From positions 18,253,115-18,317,114 of the forward strand of contig NC_135555.1 in NCBI RefSeq assembly GCF_964340395.1: a stretch of DNA of 64,000 bases, in the 5' to 3' direction. The DNA comes from Glandiceps talaboti. Its lineage: Eukaryota > Hemichordata > Enteropneusta > Spengelidae. Made by a program: the position numbers and the translations under genes. Positions 22,960 through 36,282 of this stretch are shown here, piece by piece (positions within the stretch are counted from its first letter, which is position 1; each line of letters opens with the position of its first letter). The notes beneath the pieces are model-generated. The model did not search any database and was not told the DNA's origin. It worked only from the letters and a program-made list of their open reading frames with translations.

Positions 22960-23163
22960 ATTACCCAATCCGGAAAGCGGGCGGGGTAACAGCGAAACTT
23001 TTGGCGCACCACATTACATACTCTTGTGTTTTCGATTTAATCGAAAACACAAGAGTATGTAATGTTCTAATGATGCCCATGATTGGCCAAGTCGGTCTCG
23101 CCGTAGTATACTTAGGGAAGACGTGGGGAGACATCCGGCATCCATGGTCGATCGGGGTGATGG
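22960..23163 (+). repeat. ~190-bp duplicated flank, copy 1 (with palindrome)
   Basis: Starts TTACCCAATCCGGAAAGCGG and runs to GTCGATCGGGGTGAT. It recurs at 24114-24293 on the same strand. Copy 1 contains an extra inverted duplicate that creates a perfect palindrome. Confidence 0.9.
23011..23063. repeat. perfect 26-bp-arm palindrome
   Basis: CATTACATACTCTTGTGTTT continuing TCGATT is followed at once by its exact inverse, ending at 23063. The second flank copy has only the left arm. Confidence 0.9.
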
Positions 23164-23399
23164 AAGAAGCTGTTGAGCTTGCGAGTACTGTGAAGAGTAA
23201 TCTTATAAAAGACAGAAAGATGACACATTTGATGTGAGAAACTGTGTACCGTAAGTAAATTTAACATCGTCAGTTGATCAGTATGATTTTCATTTTTGTC
23301 TGGAGTTGCGAAAGAGTGCGAAATTAAACCCCTGGTCGATCGGGCTGTGCGCTGATTTTTCATTCTCGCAAACCAGAGCATTTTTTCCCTGCTGAAGCA

Positions 23400-24113
23400 A
23401 CGAAAAATAATAGACACTCCGAAAATAATAATGCGGTAGCGAAGGTAGCGGTAGGTAACGGAGGGTAGTGTATTATTTTTTCCCAGCAGAAGCACTGAAA
23501 TGTGGTAGCGAACTTAGGTAGCGCTAGCGGTAGGTAACGACATATTTCACTGAGATGTGGTAGCGAAGGTAGCGGTAGGTAACGGAGGGTAGCGACATTT
23601 TTTTCCCAGCAAAAGTATTGAAATGCGGTAGCGGAGGGTAGCGGAATATTTTTTTCCAGCAAAAGCACTGAAATGTGGTAGCGAACTTAGGTACCGGCGC
23701 TAGCGGTAGGTAACGACGAAATGTAGCGAATATTTTTTTTTCCACCAAAAGCACTGAGATGTGGTAGCGAAGGTGGCGGTAGGTAACGGAGGGTAGCGAA
23801 TTTTTTTCCCTGCAAAAGTATTGAAATGCGGTAGCGGAGGGTAGCGGAATATTTTTTCCAGCAAAAGCACTGAAATGTGGTAGCGAAGGTAGCGGTAGGT
23901 AACGGAGGGTAGCGAATTATTTTTTCCAGCAGAAGCACTGAAATGTGGTAGCGAACTTAGGTAGCGCTAGCGATAGGTAACGACGAAAGGTAGCGAATAT
24001 TTTTTCCACCAAAAGCACTGAGATGTGGTAGCGAAGGTAGCGGTAGGTAACGGAGGGTAGCGAATTTTTTTCCAGCAAAAGTATTGAAATGCGGTAGCGG
24101 AGGGTAGCGGAAT
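23400..24113. repeat. GGTAGCG minisatellite with higher-order structure
   Basis: About ten units of 60-70 bp built from GGTAGCGAAGGTAGCGGTAG, GTAACGGAGGGTAGCG and TTTTTTCCAGCAAAAG. A variant unit with AACTTAGGTAGCGCTAGCG recurs at ~23511, ~23690 and ~23952. It lies between the duplicated 190-bp segments. Minus-strand frames through it are artefacts. Confidence 0.9.
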
Positions 24114-24293
24114 ATTACCCAATCCGGAAAGCGGGTGGGGAAACAACGAAAATTTTGGCGCACCACATTACATACTCTTGTGTTTTCGATTTAATCCATA
24201 CATGATGCCCATGATTGGCCAAGTCGGTCTCGCCGTAGTATAATTAGGGAAGACGTGGGGAGACATCCGGCATCCATGGTCGATCGGGGTGAT
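24114..24293 (+). repeat. ~190-bp duplicated flank, copy 2
   Basis: Direct repeat of 22960-23163 with a few substitutions, and without the inverted arm of the palindrome. Confidence 0.9.
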
Positions 24294-24305
24294 CAATTTT
24301 ATAAA

Positions 24306-24306
<1 letters not shown>

Positions 24307-24375
<69 letters not shown>

Positions 24376-24378
24376 ATG
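24307..24378. repeat. microsatellite (GT)n(GCGT)n
   Basis: About 15 GT units pass into about 9 GTGC units. Confidence 0.95.
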
Positions 24379-24520
24379 TGTGTTGTACACCGTTTGTGTG
24401 ACTTGTCAATAGGGGCACTTTTCAGCCCAGGTACATATATGTAATTAATATTCTACATATTATTAATGATAAATTAATAAATAATTTAACACTACACTTT
24501 TTAGCCGTCACCTACAAGTA

Positions 24521-24830
24521 ATGAAGGGTATATATAATGAACTCATAACAGGAAAACGTTATGTGACACCTATTAATCCACGGCCCAGGAATGCTATCGA
24601 AGCATTTTTACACAACAAGAAGCAACCGACACCGTCAACAGGTGGAACGGCTTCAGAAACTACGCCTGAGAAACATATTAAATCTACCAGATCTGACAAA
24701 TGATGGCATTATTGAACATAGAGCTATGTACAACCCCATCACTGAAGTTCGCATTCCCAACGATTACAGAACTTGCCATGATTTACCATGTTCTCCCCTG
24801 CCATACAGCTGATTCGGAGCCGGAGTCAAG
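24521..24830 (+). other. short frames of unknown origin
   Basis: Two overlapping frames of 60-73 codons have unremarkable composition. The second (24591-24812) ends CHDLPCSPLPYS. I recognise neither. They may be a fragment of an old transposon or of an upstream exon. Confidence 0.15.
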
Positions 24831-24959
24831 AAAAATTTTACCTGCGTAAAATAATATCCGGGCATGCGTTCTGCGCATGCGCAGGTTTAAACAACAACCC
24901 CCCCCCCCCTCAGCCCCCCATATATCATATGCCGTGATTACCACGCCAAATTCTAACCC

Positions 24960-25030
24960 CTGTCAAACTGTCAAATAATATCCAGGTTGAACTGCGCTCA
25001 TATTTCATCAACTGTGTATCTTTTGGACGC
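24960..25030 (+). other. candidate 5' non-coding exon of the GREB1-like gene
   Basis: A strong donor (ACGC|GTAAGT) lies at 25030/25031 and an acceptor (TTTTTAG) at 25707, 16 nt before the probable start codon. A 5' UTR exon ending at 25030 would fit. There is no transcript evidence. Confidence 0.3.
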
Positions 25031-25566
25031 GTAAGTTTTTAATTGTTTTAATTTTTCAAAAATGTTGTTTCAACCCAGAACCAAACGAAATGTCAGTCAC
25101 GGTACTAATACCTCTTCTTTGATAGTTTGATAAAACACAAACAGACATCACTGGGGAAAGAAAACAGCCTTGCATGAAGGTCAAGAAGGCAAAGAATTTC
25201 CTATCTTTTTGTTTAAATTTTTAAAAAAATGTTTAGGGTTGGCAGTTTAAACTAGGGTCATTCGAGCTATCAGAAATACACAATTGTTTTTTATTTTGCT
25301 TATTAAGGCCAAAAAAAAAAATTGTTTGGTTCCGGTTACCGACCCCGTCTAATTTTTCACTGATTACCCTAAACATTTCTTTTTAAGTATTCAAGAAAAA
25401 ATAATCAAATCGCGAAAATTATGAAGTCTCGCCAGAAATAGTGGATGTGAAAGACAATATAACACTGTACTTCCAATATGTAATGGTTGAACATCTAATG
25501 AGAAAAAACCATGAACACAGAGACCATATAGAAAACAACAGAAAACTACCTGAACTAAACACTCAA

Positions 25567-25612
25567 TTAAAAAAAAAAATAATAATAAAAAAAAAAAAAA
25601 AAAAAAAAAAAA
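25567..25612. repeat. poly-A tract
   Basis: About 40 nt of almost pure A upstream of the first coding exon. It may be the tail of an old retroposed element. Confidence 0.8.
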
Positions 25613-25722
25613 TCTACCTACCTCAACTATTCTAAAATTGATCATAAACAAAACCGCACAATTTTTTTTATTAGGCCTAAAGTACAACATTAATTTTGTA
25701 TTTTTAGTCTCTGAGGAAGAAA

Positions 25723-25932
25723 ATGCCACAGTGTAACCATTCCTGTAGTTTGGAGGAGCTCCTAAGCAACCGTGAGAAACAAAATGAAGTATTCCGTGAT
25801 TTTGGAGAGTTACATCGTTTAACGGATGGTATATCAGTGGGAAACTGCAAACTTCTATGCTTTGGAAAGGAAAAGTCATTTGATTCATCACAAGTACCAA
25901 TTGTGCTTGCTGATTGGACAGCAATTTTACAG
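25723..25932 (+). CDS. GREB1-like exon 1 (first coding)
   Basis: The ATG at 25723 has A at -3, and an in-frame TAG lies at 25705, so it is the likely start. The exon gives 70 residues with CNHSCSLEELLSNREKQNEV and GNCKLLCFGKEKSFD, and ends in phase 0 at CAG|GTACAG. An acceptor-like AG at 25706-25707 suggests a 5' UTR intron. Confidence 0.7.
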
Positions 25933-26170
25933 GTACAGTACTTCAAAAGTTGTATTTGATTACTAAGAATGCATGCATGAAAAGCTGAATTTCAGTTTGT
26001 GTACAAAACAAGTCTGGAAGTTAAATGATAAACACAGCTGTCACTATCAGCACTGTTGATATCTACACATTACAGTGTATTCCTTTGTCCAAACCTATTC
26101 TGTATATACAATTGTGAACTCAGAACAACTGGACAGATTTAGTTGCTTCAGTAGTGCTATAGGCATGGCA

Positions 26171-26220
<50 letters not shown>

Positions 26221-28847
26221 CAACTTAAAGACAAAAACAACTTGGTGAGTGTATTGGTGTCTAGTTGGGAAATTGTTCAAATCAAAATTACCTTAATTTT
26301 CCATCGTTGTGTCATTTTCTTAGAGAAAAAAATGTGATTTTTGGTCAAAAAACTTAAACTCCAAAGCTACTGGGTAGATCTGTCATATGGTGAGCATGTA
26401 TTCTCACGAGCAGCATGTACCACTCTCATTGAAAAGTATATTATTATAATTATTATTATTTTTAATTCTTAAAGAACGCACTACACATACGTCTCAGTGC
26501 ATTGTACAAAGTAAAACACACACAAAAAAAAACAACCCACATAATTAATGTTCATGAAACAAAGGGAATTAAAATGCAATCAATACTGATAAAAAAGAGA
26601 TCGAGGTAACAACATATCCAAAATAGTCTAGCGCAAAAAATTAAAACAGAACTCATGTCCAATTACGAATATAAGATCGAATATTAAAAACCTTGAGAAA
26701 ATATCATGAATGTACCTGTAAAATACCATACCACTTGAACTTCGTTCTTCGTCAACCGCCAATAACTTCAAGAAGGAAATCCAGACACATCCGTTTGCAA
26801 AAGCTTTCTAACTACTAAAATTGCTCTACTATTGTTCCTGTTCAGCGCCATAGACAATTCGTCATATTGGATTTTGGCGCTCTACAAATTCCTTTGTTTG
26901 ATTGATTGATCTGTCTGAAACAACTACGATATATTGTGAAAATTGTTAAAATATCAAATAATTTGATAATCAATAATGTTATCCATAAAGCAGTACAGAA
27001 AGAGGTTGAAATCATGATCTGTATTGAGGGCTTTGTCAGATTTTTTGTTTGCTAGCCTAAAAATAAATCTAATGTACAGCTACGAAACAATACTGTAAAC
27101 CTACATATTTTCACTACTAGAAAATTTTGCGATTTTACAGTCTTCATGTAGTTCACAAAGATTAATTTTCACTAATAAACATCCTGGTACATTGCATTAT
27201 GCAGAAATATATATTTTCGCTACTACTTATTTTCGTGTTTTTGTTTTGTAGCGAAATTAGCGAAAATAAATCTTACGCGAACATTTCCAGGTTTACAGTA
27301 TGTTTACCAACAGGTGATGCAATACTGTTGATGGTATGTGACATCACAAGTAAGTTATTTTACCTAACAAAACATTTTAAAAAAAATTGTTCTAGTGAGC
27401 TGCTAGTGCAGCTTAAACCCCCAAATATTTGCCAAATTGATTGTAAATGTAACTAGATGATCTAGACAAGATATTCAAGATATGATCATTTATTATATGC
27501 ATTTTTGGCAAAGATAGCTAAATAAATAATTTGATGTTATTTCCCCAATATTTTTCTTCGTTCAGCCAAAGAAAATACGAGAGTTTGTCACAACGAGTCT
27601 ATCGACTCATATTTTCTGGCTGAATGAATAAAGACATGATTGGGATAGTAACATAATTATACCAGTGCCAGTAATATCAAAGAAAAATCAGGGAAAGTAA
27701 TGGCAATTTTTAATGTTTGACTCACATTTCACACACACAGCAGAACCAGTGACATAGACACGCATTGTCATGACATAGACACGTAATGTTGTGACGGTGA
27801 ACAACCAGAGTATATATTCCATATTTTTTGTTCAACTTGCTTCATGCATGGTAAAGACAGGTTAGCCATAAAACCAAATGATGTATTTTTTTTTAACTCT
27901 AGGAAAAAGAGAATTTCTTCTGGCTTTGTATTGGCTGCAGGGAAAAACATAAGCATGGCACTCTCCATGATTTATTCCTCCACTTTGAAAAAGAAGATGA
28001 AAAAGAATGTACCTGGGATAACAAGCGACTAAGGAATACCTACTTCAGATACCTTGTTGAGATTAGCAGTGATAATATACCTGTGATAGTAGAGACACAT
28101 TTTCCAGATAGGTTTCCAGAAGGTGATGACTACATTAATCCAGCCATTGGTAAGTACAATAAATTCCTATATCTAGGAGTTCAACTTAGTATAACCGTGT
28201 AAGACATTACAACTTTGCCGATGATAACATGTACACAAAGATGTATGCCCTTTATCAGCCGCAAACGCGCCACCCCCCCCCCCCCCCCCCCCCCCCCCCC
28301 CGATTTCTCTGGGCGAGGAGTAAACAAAACATGTTTGTCTATGGTATTAATGAATGGGGATTATCAACACTGAATACTATGATCATGACCAAAGTTCTGC
28401 ACTTTGAATTCCTTGTTACAGCCACCGACAATACGTTACAGCATGGTTACAACTTCGAGAAATACTAGTAATCGACGTTCATATTTCCACAATCACAGTT
28501 TCCACAATTTGTCAGTCACTAGAAGAGTCATTGTAGTACAACCCAATGTCGTTGGATTTTTTATATTAACATCATGTTCCGATTACTTTATGTGCTTTCT
28601 GGTCGTTATATTTCTTGAGGATGTGATAAGGATGAAATGACTTTATAACGCCGTTGACCCGTCTTGACGTATGTGCCATTATAATCATAAAATACACACG
28701 CCCTGACGGGTTTTTTCCCAATATAAACTACCAACGCCTCAGCGTTTCCCCCCAACTTGTCTATGGCGGACGTTTTCTGACTTCATGTCTTTTTTTTTTT
28801 TGGGGGGGGGGGGGGATTTTGACACTTCTCTGTCAAGTCTAGCTCTG

Positions 28848-28880
<33 letters not shown>

Positions 28881-31800
28881 GAACTCTAAAATGTCACAGT
28901 CACATCGCGTAGGTAGTTTAAGCATAAGTGAATCCACAGTTACTGTAATTGATTACCATGAATAACATGAGTCAATGTCATGGGTGTTTGATAACGTTCA
29001 ACATACCGCACAGACAAAATCGCAAAAGTTCGATTGCCATAAAATCCAACTTTTTTCATACATGACGGTTATTGTGAAGTAAAGGAGGTTAACAAGATTT
29101 TCGTGACGTTGCTTCATAGGAAAATTCATCCATTTCAGCCAGGTCAGGTCCGTCGCTTTTTTTTTCAAAGTGGTCCAACAACAAAAAAAGTGCAAAAATA
29201 TAAGCCTGATGGTGCGGCATTTATCGCTGCGCTGGCCACGGAACCCGTGATCATGTCGGTCTAAGTTTGAATCTGACAATTGCCGAGGGTTCACTGGGAT
29301 TTGGTTTGGGTATTTCTGTAATCGTCAAATTTTGGGCAAAAGTGACGTCCGAGGTACTTCAGACTTTACCTTCGACTATTCTAGGCGGAAGTGAAGCGGT
29401 CGCACACACAAATTTCTTCCTTCACTGTATCAATGAATATGTAATTGGTAAACATAAAAATGTATTTTTTGTTCTGTTTTGAAAGTAATTAGGCATTTTG
29501 TTGTTAATTATGGGAAAAGACAAGATCGTAAACTACAAATCTATAGTGTTTTGAGGTAGATTTGAATGAATCAACTCATCAAACCGATCAGAGTGCCGGA
29601 ACCGGATTGATGCGTTAACACAAACGATTTTCTTTTTGTTTTCTTGTTTTTTGTAAACTGTTTTGCCATCATTACATGTGGTTTGTTACATCTTTTGTAA
29701 AAAAAAAAAAAAAAAAAAAAAAATCGACCTACCTAACCAATGTGTCGGGTTATGTTGCCCGTTGAACAGCTTTTCTTTTTGGCCTAAGCAATTTTATAGC
29801 ATTTCTGCCAAGTTCCTGCCGCTAGACGACTTGACCTCTATTATACGTTAATAATAAACTTATAAGAGCATTAGTTTTTGTTGAACCGATTCGCACCTTT
29901 CGACCGGCTTAGCATATTAAGTACCCCGAAATTCTGGGGTTGTAATTTTTGTATACAGTGCGAGTTATCATCGGCAAAGTTGTAATGAGAAGCTACACCA
30001 CTGGGTAGCATGATGATACAACCACAGGGAACAAGACAAATAATCAGTTTTGTTATCGCGATTTAACGGATTTCTAATATTATTTTCTGTATATTTCAAA
30101 TAAAGTTTCCTCTCACTGTTTTTTCTTACTATTTCCTATGTGATATCAATGTCTTATCGGAGCTTATCAGCTTTGCATTAATTAGTAGCTTACTAATTCA
30201 AGAACAAACTCACTAGTTATTTGCCCAATTAGCGCATTAAGCCGTGAGTGTAACCATCCACTGATCCCACTAATGGTGGTTTTATTATTGAAATATACAG
30301 AAAATAATATTAGAAATCCGGAAAATCGTTATAACAAAACTGATTATTTGTCCTGTTCCCTGTGATACAACCCTAAAAGAGAAGCTGGGATCTAAGTAGC
30401 ATGATAACATCAGTATAGCATTTGTAGCAGGTATTGTATATGTACATGTACATGACTATAATTATCCATCACTGTCTTTGAGTTTAATATAGTTGTTAAA
30501 GTCCGCATCTGGATGAGGATTGGGTATTTATTTTGGATTTTTAATTATTAAAACAATTTTATCATGGCTTCCTTCTTGAATAATCAGTGTGGAACATTAT
30601 ATGCCATATGTCCTTGTAATTCTAGAAATTGCAAAAGATTGATAAATGTGTAAAATATATCCGTACCGTAACAAACTTATATGCATTCTTTTAGCTTTTT
30701 GTAATATATTGAGTTGCAAACACAGACTTTCTCTATGTCATTTCACACTGATTTTTCATCATTACAATTCTGCTGATGCTAAAAGTAACACCTTTTAGCA
30801 CCTTCTTACACCTGTACCCATATGGTGAATAACGCCACCAGCCTACGCTTTGGGGCTATGTGTAAATAAAACTTGTTTGTCTAAACTAAGCATCTTGGTG
30901 GAACTCGTTGACACCTCTCAATCCGATAATGGTCAGTAGTTGTACCTCAGATCACAGACAAGAAACTGTGTTCCTTGCCTGTGCTCAGATGCTGTACCAT
31001 GGCTCACAGTCCTGCTTGCAGACGGTGCACGCGTTTCGCTCAACACCGTCCTACGAAAAGTAACCGTCCTATAGCGAGTGCGAAAACAAAATACTTTCGC
31101 ACCAATAACAAAATAATTACATATAATGTTTTTTTATAAAGCTATCAAATATTAGCAATCGGTCGAATATGTACTCATTTTACATCTTTTTTACGATAGT
31201 AGTCGCTGGTACGATCACAAAAAGTGTCGAAATCGGAACTTTTCCAGTTCCGACTGATTTCAAAGTCCCGCCTTACAAACTCCACCACATTTGATCGGGC
31301 GTCCACTTGGGCATAAATTACGATTGAACTTGTGATTTCGGGATTTCTGGTCCTCCGGACTGGGACGAGTACTTTTGTAGCCAAGGCAAGGTAAAATTAC
31401 TAAATAGTCGATTTATTGCTGATATTTGAACACAGATGCGTTAAATCTTTAGTTACTAGCATTTCAGGTAAGCCCAGGTTTCACAACTGTCTCTTTGTAG
31501 GCGACTTACTCCGTATGCAAGCAGGGCGACATGGACCCTCAGACTACTAGTGGTCAACCGGTCTGAGATGGATCATAGACCCTACGAAATGGATGTAGCC
31601 TAGTAGAAATGTCTGTATTTGTGAACAGTAAGGAATGTCTCTCAGATAGACTGTGTCCATGACTGTACAATGTTGTGTCAATCAAGGCCTCTTCGCAGGT
31701 TTGTGAAAATGATGCTGGGGACTAATCTCCATTTCAAAAAGGGAAGTTTTTCTAACTGAAAAAGGTGTTTGTCCTGAATGTTCGATAACTTGCATTTCCG

Positions 31801-34139
31801 TCATTTTCTCGTCTCTGTTAATTTTAGCGACGAAGGGATATGATATTCTATAGAACGCCTTTTGTTTTATAAATTACAAACAATAGCATGTGAAGGGCGA
31901 TATAATGTTGCCTTGTCCGAGAAACGGGAAGTACACTAGCTGTTTTCACTTCACTGCTCACACTTACATTGAAGAGCTATGTAGTCAGTAATCTTGGCTA
32001 GTCTATTCTATTGTCAAACAGAATTTTCCCTCAAATTCAACATCACTGTCAGAATATATTCGAGAAAGGTTTACAACGTTTAAACTTTATTCATCCTGGA
32101 TTCAATAGCAAGTGTACATTCTTTGATCACGGATTTGCGAGTGCAAAACATTATAAAAGCACGGGACTGCAATTTTGTGTTCCTTGTCTGTGTAACCTCA
32201 GACCACTGAAAATATTCATTAGTGGTCTGAGTCTGAGTTGGAACACATCTCCGTTTATAGTGCTAGTTGTGTGTATCACTAAGCCGTTTCAATATAATAA
32301 TCATATGGACGTTTTATTTTCAACATCACGCAAACCATTGACCTCTTTTCATGGTAGCGATTAGTCTATCTGCTAGACCTCGGATGTTCTTCCGATACAA
32401 TACGACACACGACCGAACATCCAAGGCAAGCCCTCACTGCGAACTTCGTTCGCTTATAGTATCGAAAGAAAGCACGAACATCTAGCAGCAAGACTAGGTA
32501 GCGATTTGACAGACGCCAACAAAATCGAATTTTAGACTCTAATATTACTCTTCGCACGTACAGAGTACTTTTTATAGGATAATATCATAAAAAGTGAATC
32601 AGAGCAAGCATCTAACCTAGAGTCTAAAATTAGATTAGGATTAGGATAATGGATATTTGTGTAATGTCGCGTCTTCATGGGGTCAGGTGTAAAAAAGACG
32701 GGTCAAAGTTTGGAAATGTGCACTCAGAGAACTGCGACACAACTGCTGACAGAGAGTTCTCAAAGAATATTTCAGAGCTAAGGTAGCTATTGTCCTGCGT
32801 GTTCATTATAAAGCAGCCAAGTTCGCTACGACATTATACTAAACAATAAAGAATAAATAAGCTTTTGAAGTTTCTGTGCTCCTACTATAAATACTTCCTA
32901 TGAATCTGGCCACAGCTACTCATGTCCTGGTCTAGCTGCTAGACCTCGGGTGTTATTCCGAATTTACAATACGACAAGGATGGGCGTTCGCCATCACAGC
33001 GAACTTCGTCGGGAGAAAGCCCGAACGTCTAGGAGCAAGACAACTTTCTATAGTGGTCTGAGTGCACCATGCATACAATGAAAATATGGAAAAGAAGATT
33101 ATGCAAATACCCGACACTTCTTTATTTCTGTTGATATAGATGATGAGGCCAATTAACACATTTCTACCAGCTTAGCATATTAACTAACCTCGGATTTTCG
33201 AGGTTGGGAAGTTCTCAATTGGTCACACTTTAGCATCGGAGAGAATTGTAATGTGTAGGAAGCCATATGATAAAGATTTTTATAAATTAATAATCCAAAG
33301 TAAACTCCCAATCCTCACCCATATGGCTTAAGGAAGTGTTACTTATATAATATAGTTTATTAATTATATTAGGCCACCAGCCCCCCTTGTAAATACTTCT
33401 AAATCTGAAGTTTGATTTACATAAATTCATTTGAATGATACACAGTGACACTTTTTTTATGATAACGAACTGTAATATTTCATGTATAGGTAAGTGCAAA
33501 CTGAACATTGAACTGGTAACCCAAGACCACCGGACCACATGTATCTCTAATGACTAGTGGGTACTAGTGAGGTATTCACCTGTCAGAATCATGCAAATTT
33601 AGCATTGGCACATTTTATTCGGCAACATGTAATGTAAAAATAATGTAAGACCTTACATCAGTGTTAAACCTTGAATTTCAAAGATGGTGGTTGTTTTTTC
33701 CTATGTGTGTTTTTTGTTTTCATAACAGACTTATGATTACTTTGTAGATTGTGATGAGTGTTTGAAACCAAACTGCAACATCAAATGTTCTACCCCCACC
33801 TGTATACACCAGTATCACTTGCATTGTGCTAGAAAGTGTCGGGATGTGAAACAAAATAGAAGACCATTGGGCAAAAACCATTACTTGTAAGAAATTCATT
33901 CATTCTTTAAATTTGTATCTTTTACATTTTTGCCTTGCCAGTGGATATTAAACACTAGAACATTGTTACCACCGATTTATAAATAATGCTATTATTTCAA
34001 AATAATTAGTGCACGCAAATGCAGAAATCTATAATGATTTACAGCCTTTCTTAGTGAATTGTTAAAACTAAGAGTACAAAATTATGGTCAAATTCACACA
34101 AATGCCAAAAACTGTTTAAAGCCGTTCTCAGTATTAAAA

Positions 34140-34184
<45 letters not shown>

Positions 34185-36149
34185 TACATATGTACGTAAT
34201 ATGTATACATGATACTATCTACTGTCTCAGTTTATGGAGTCTGTCATTTTCAGTTATCGTTATTACTGCGATGAAGAGTACAATGCTTGGTGCTCACAAA
34301 GAGAAAGTGATACTTTTGTACACTCTGGAGATGAAATGGAATCAGGGAACAGCGATTATGAAGGTAACATTTCTGAATTAATTTCTTCAAACACATCGGT
34401 TTTGTGTTATTGAATTTCCAGTTAAAGTATTTTAAAGTGGCCATATGGATGAGAATTTGGTATTTATTTTGGATTTTTATTTGATAAAACAGCTTCACTA
34501 TGTTTTTCTACTTGAAAAAATAATGCGAAATAACATATACCAAGTCCATGTTCACATCTCCATAAACGGCAAAACATTAAACAATGTGTAAAATGTTTGT
34601 TATTGTACGTACAATAACAAACTTTTTACACTTTGTGCATCTTTTTGCAATGTTTTGAGTTATGAACATGGACTTAGTATATGTTCTTTCGCATTATTGT
34701 TTCATGTAGAAAAACATAGTGAAGCTGTTTTATCAAATAAAAATCCAAAATAAATACCAAATTCTCATCCATATGGCCACTTTAAGAAGGTATATCAACA
34801 TTTTTAAACAATTTGTATGAACTGAAATATTTTGACTGCTACAACTCTGACTATACAAATATGCAATCAAACTATGAAGGTAGGTACAAGCTGAAACTAT
34901 TGCACACTTTTTAGGACTTCCAATGTTTACACTATCTTGATCACAGAGTGATTAGACTCACACAACTAAGACAGTGTCATCTCTCACTTGTGTAATCTAG
35001 TTGTAGTTTGTATCTATCTTAGTAAACTGAGACCTCGATTGCCGTAGTCACAGTGGTATGTCTTTGGAGAAGTTTATTAAACTTCCGAAAGATTCATCCA
35101 GCCTAACACCTCTATTTGTAATATCGCAGCAAATATTATAATAACAAATAGTGTTCAAAACATTGTATTCGTGGATTAAATGCATGTATATACTCTTTTT
35201 CAGGGACACATGTACCCTTTGAAGAAGTGACTGACTTTGGGGAAAGTGGTCCTTCACTCTGTGAGGATGTGCAACCAGAATGTGTATCACTAAATATTGA
35301 TGAAACTGGAAGTCAAAACTTGGATACTGATATGAGTCAATCCTGTAGTGATGTGAATCGACAGAGGTTCAACAGACAGGATGGAGATGGAACGTCAAGT
35401 GTGCTCAGAGATCACAGCCAACAGGATTCAAAGAGAAGGTTTGAACATGAACCTGGTAGTGATGTTGAGTACAAAGCACAAAAAACAATAGCTTCAGTGA
35501 GTAAGACGAACTGTGCGAATTCCGAAGATGACACATTACAGGAGTCTGGATATGATGCTAGTGATATTCTAGGTACCATCAAAGCATCTGTAACAGATGA
35601 GTTTCTTCCTCTGTTATCTCCCATGGAAACATTTGAATGTGAACTTAGTCCAGCATTTACTTCTACAAATGTAGCAAATGTTGACATTCCACAAAATAAA
35701 TCCAAAGATATTTTGGAAGGACAGAAGATGACACATATACAGAAAGAGGGAAGTGTTGAAGTGAGAAAAAACATGGACAAACGGCTGGACAATTCAGAGA
35801 GAGTAAATACAGAACATGTTACAACATCTAGTGTGCTGAGAGAGCACAACCAACAAGGTTCAAAGAGAAAGATGGAATGTAAACCGGGTAGTAGTGTTGA
35901 TTACACAAAAAGAAAGAAAATTAAGATGAATCCAGAGAATTCCCAGGATAATATCTTAGAGACCGTGAACAAACCTACAAAGCCTTTAGATGCAAAAATT
36001 AATGAGAATTTACCAGAAATAGAAGATAAAATCAAAGACATAGAAAATAAATGCAAAGTACCTAAAGTAAAGGAAGTTAGTAATGAAGATAAAAACAGTG
36101 CCTCTAGGGGTCAACATGAAATGATAGAGCAAACCATCACAAGCAATGG

Positions 36150-36192
<43 letters not shown>

Positions 36193-36223
36193 AGTAATGA
36201 TGATGATGATGATGATGATAGTA

Positions 36224-36282
<59 letters not shown>
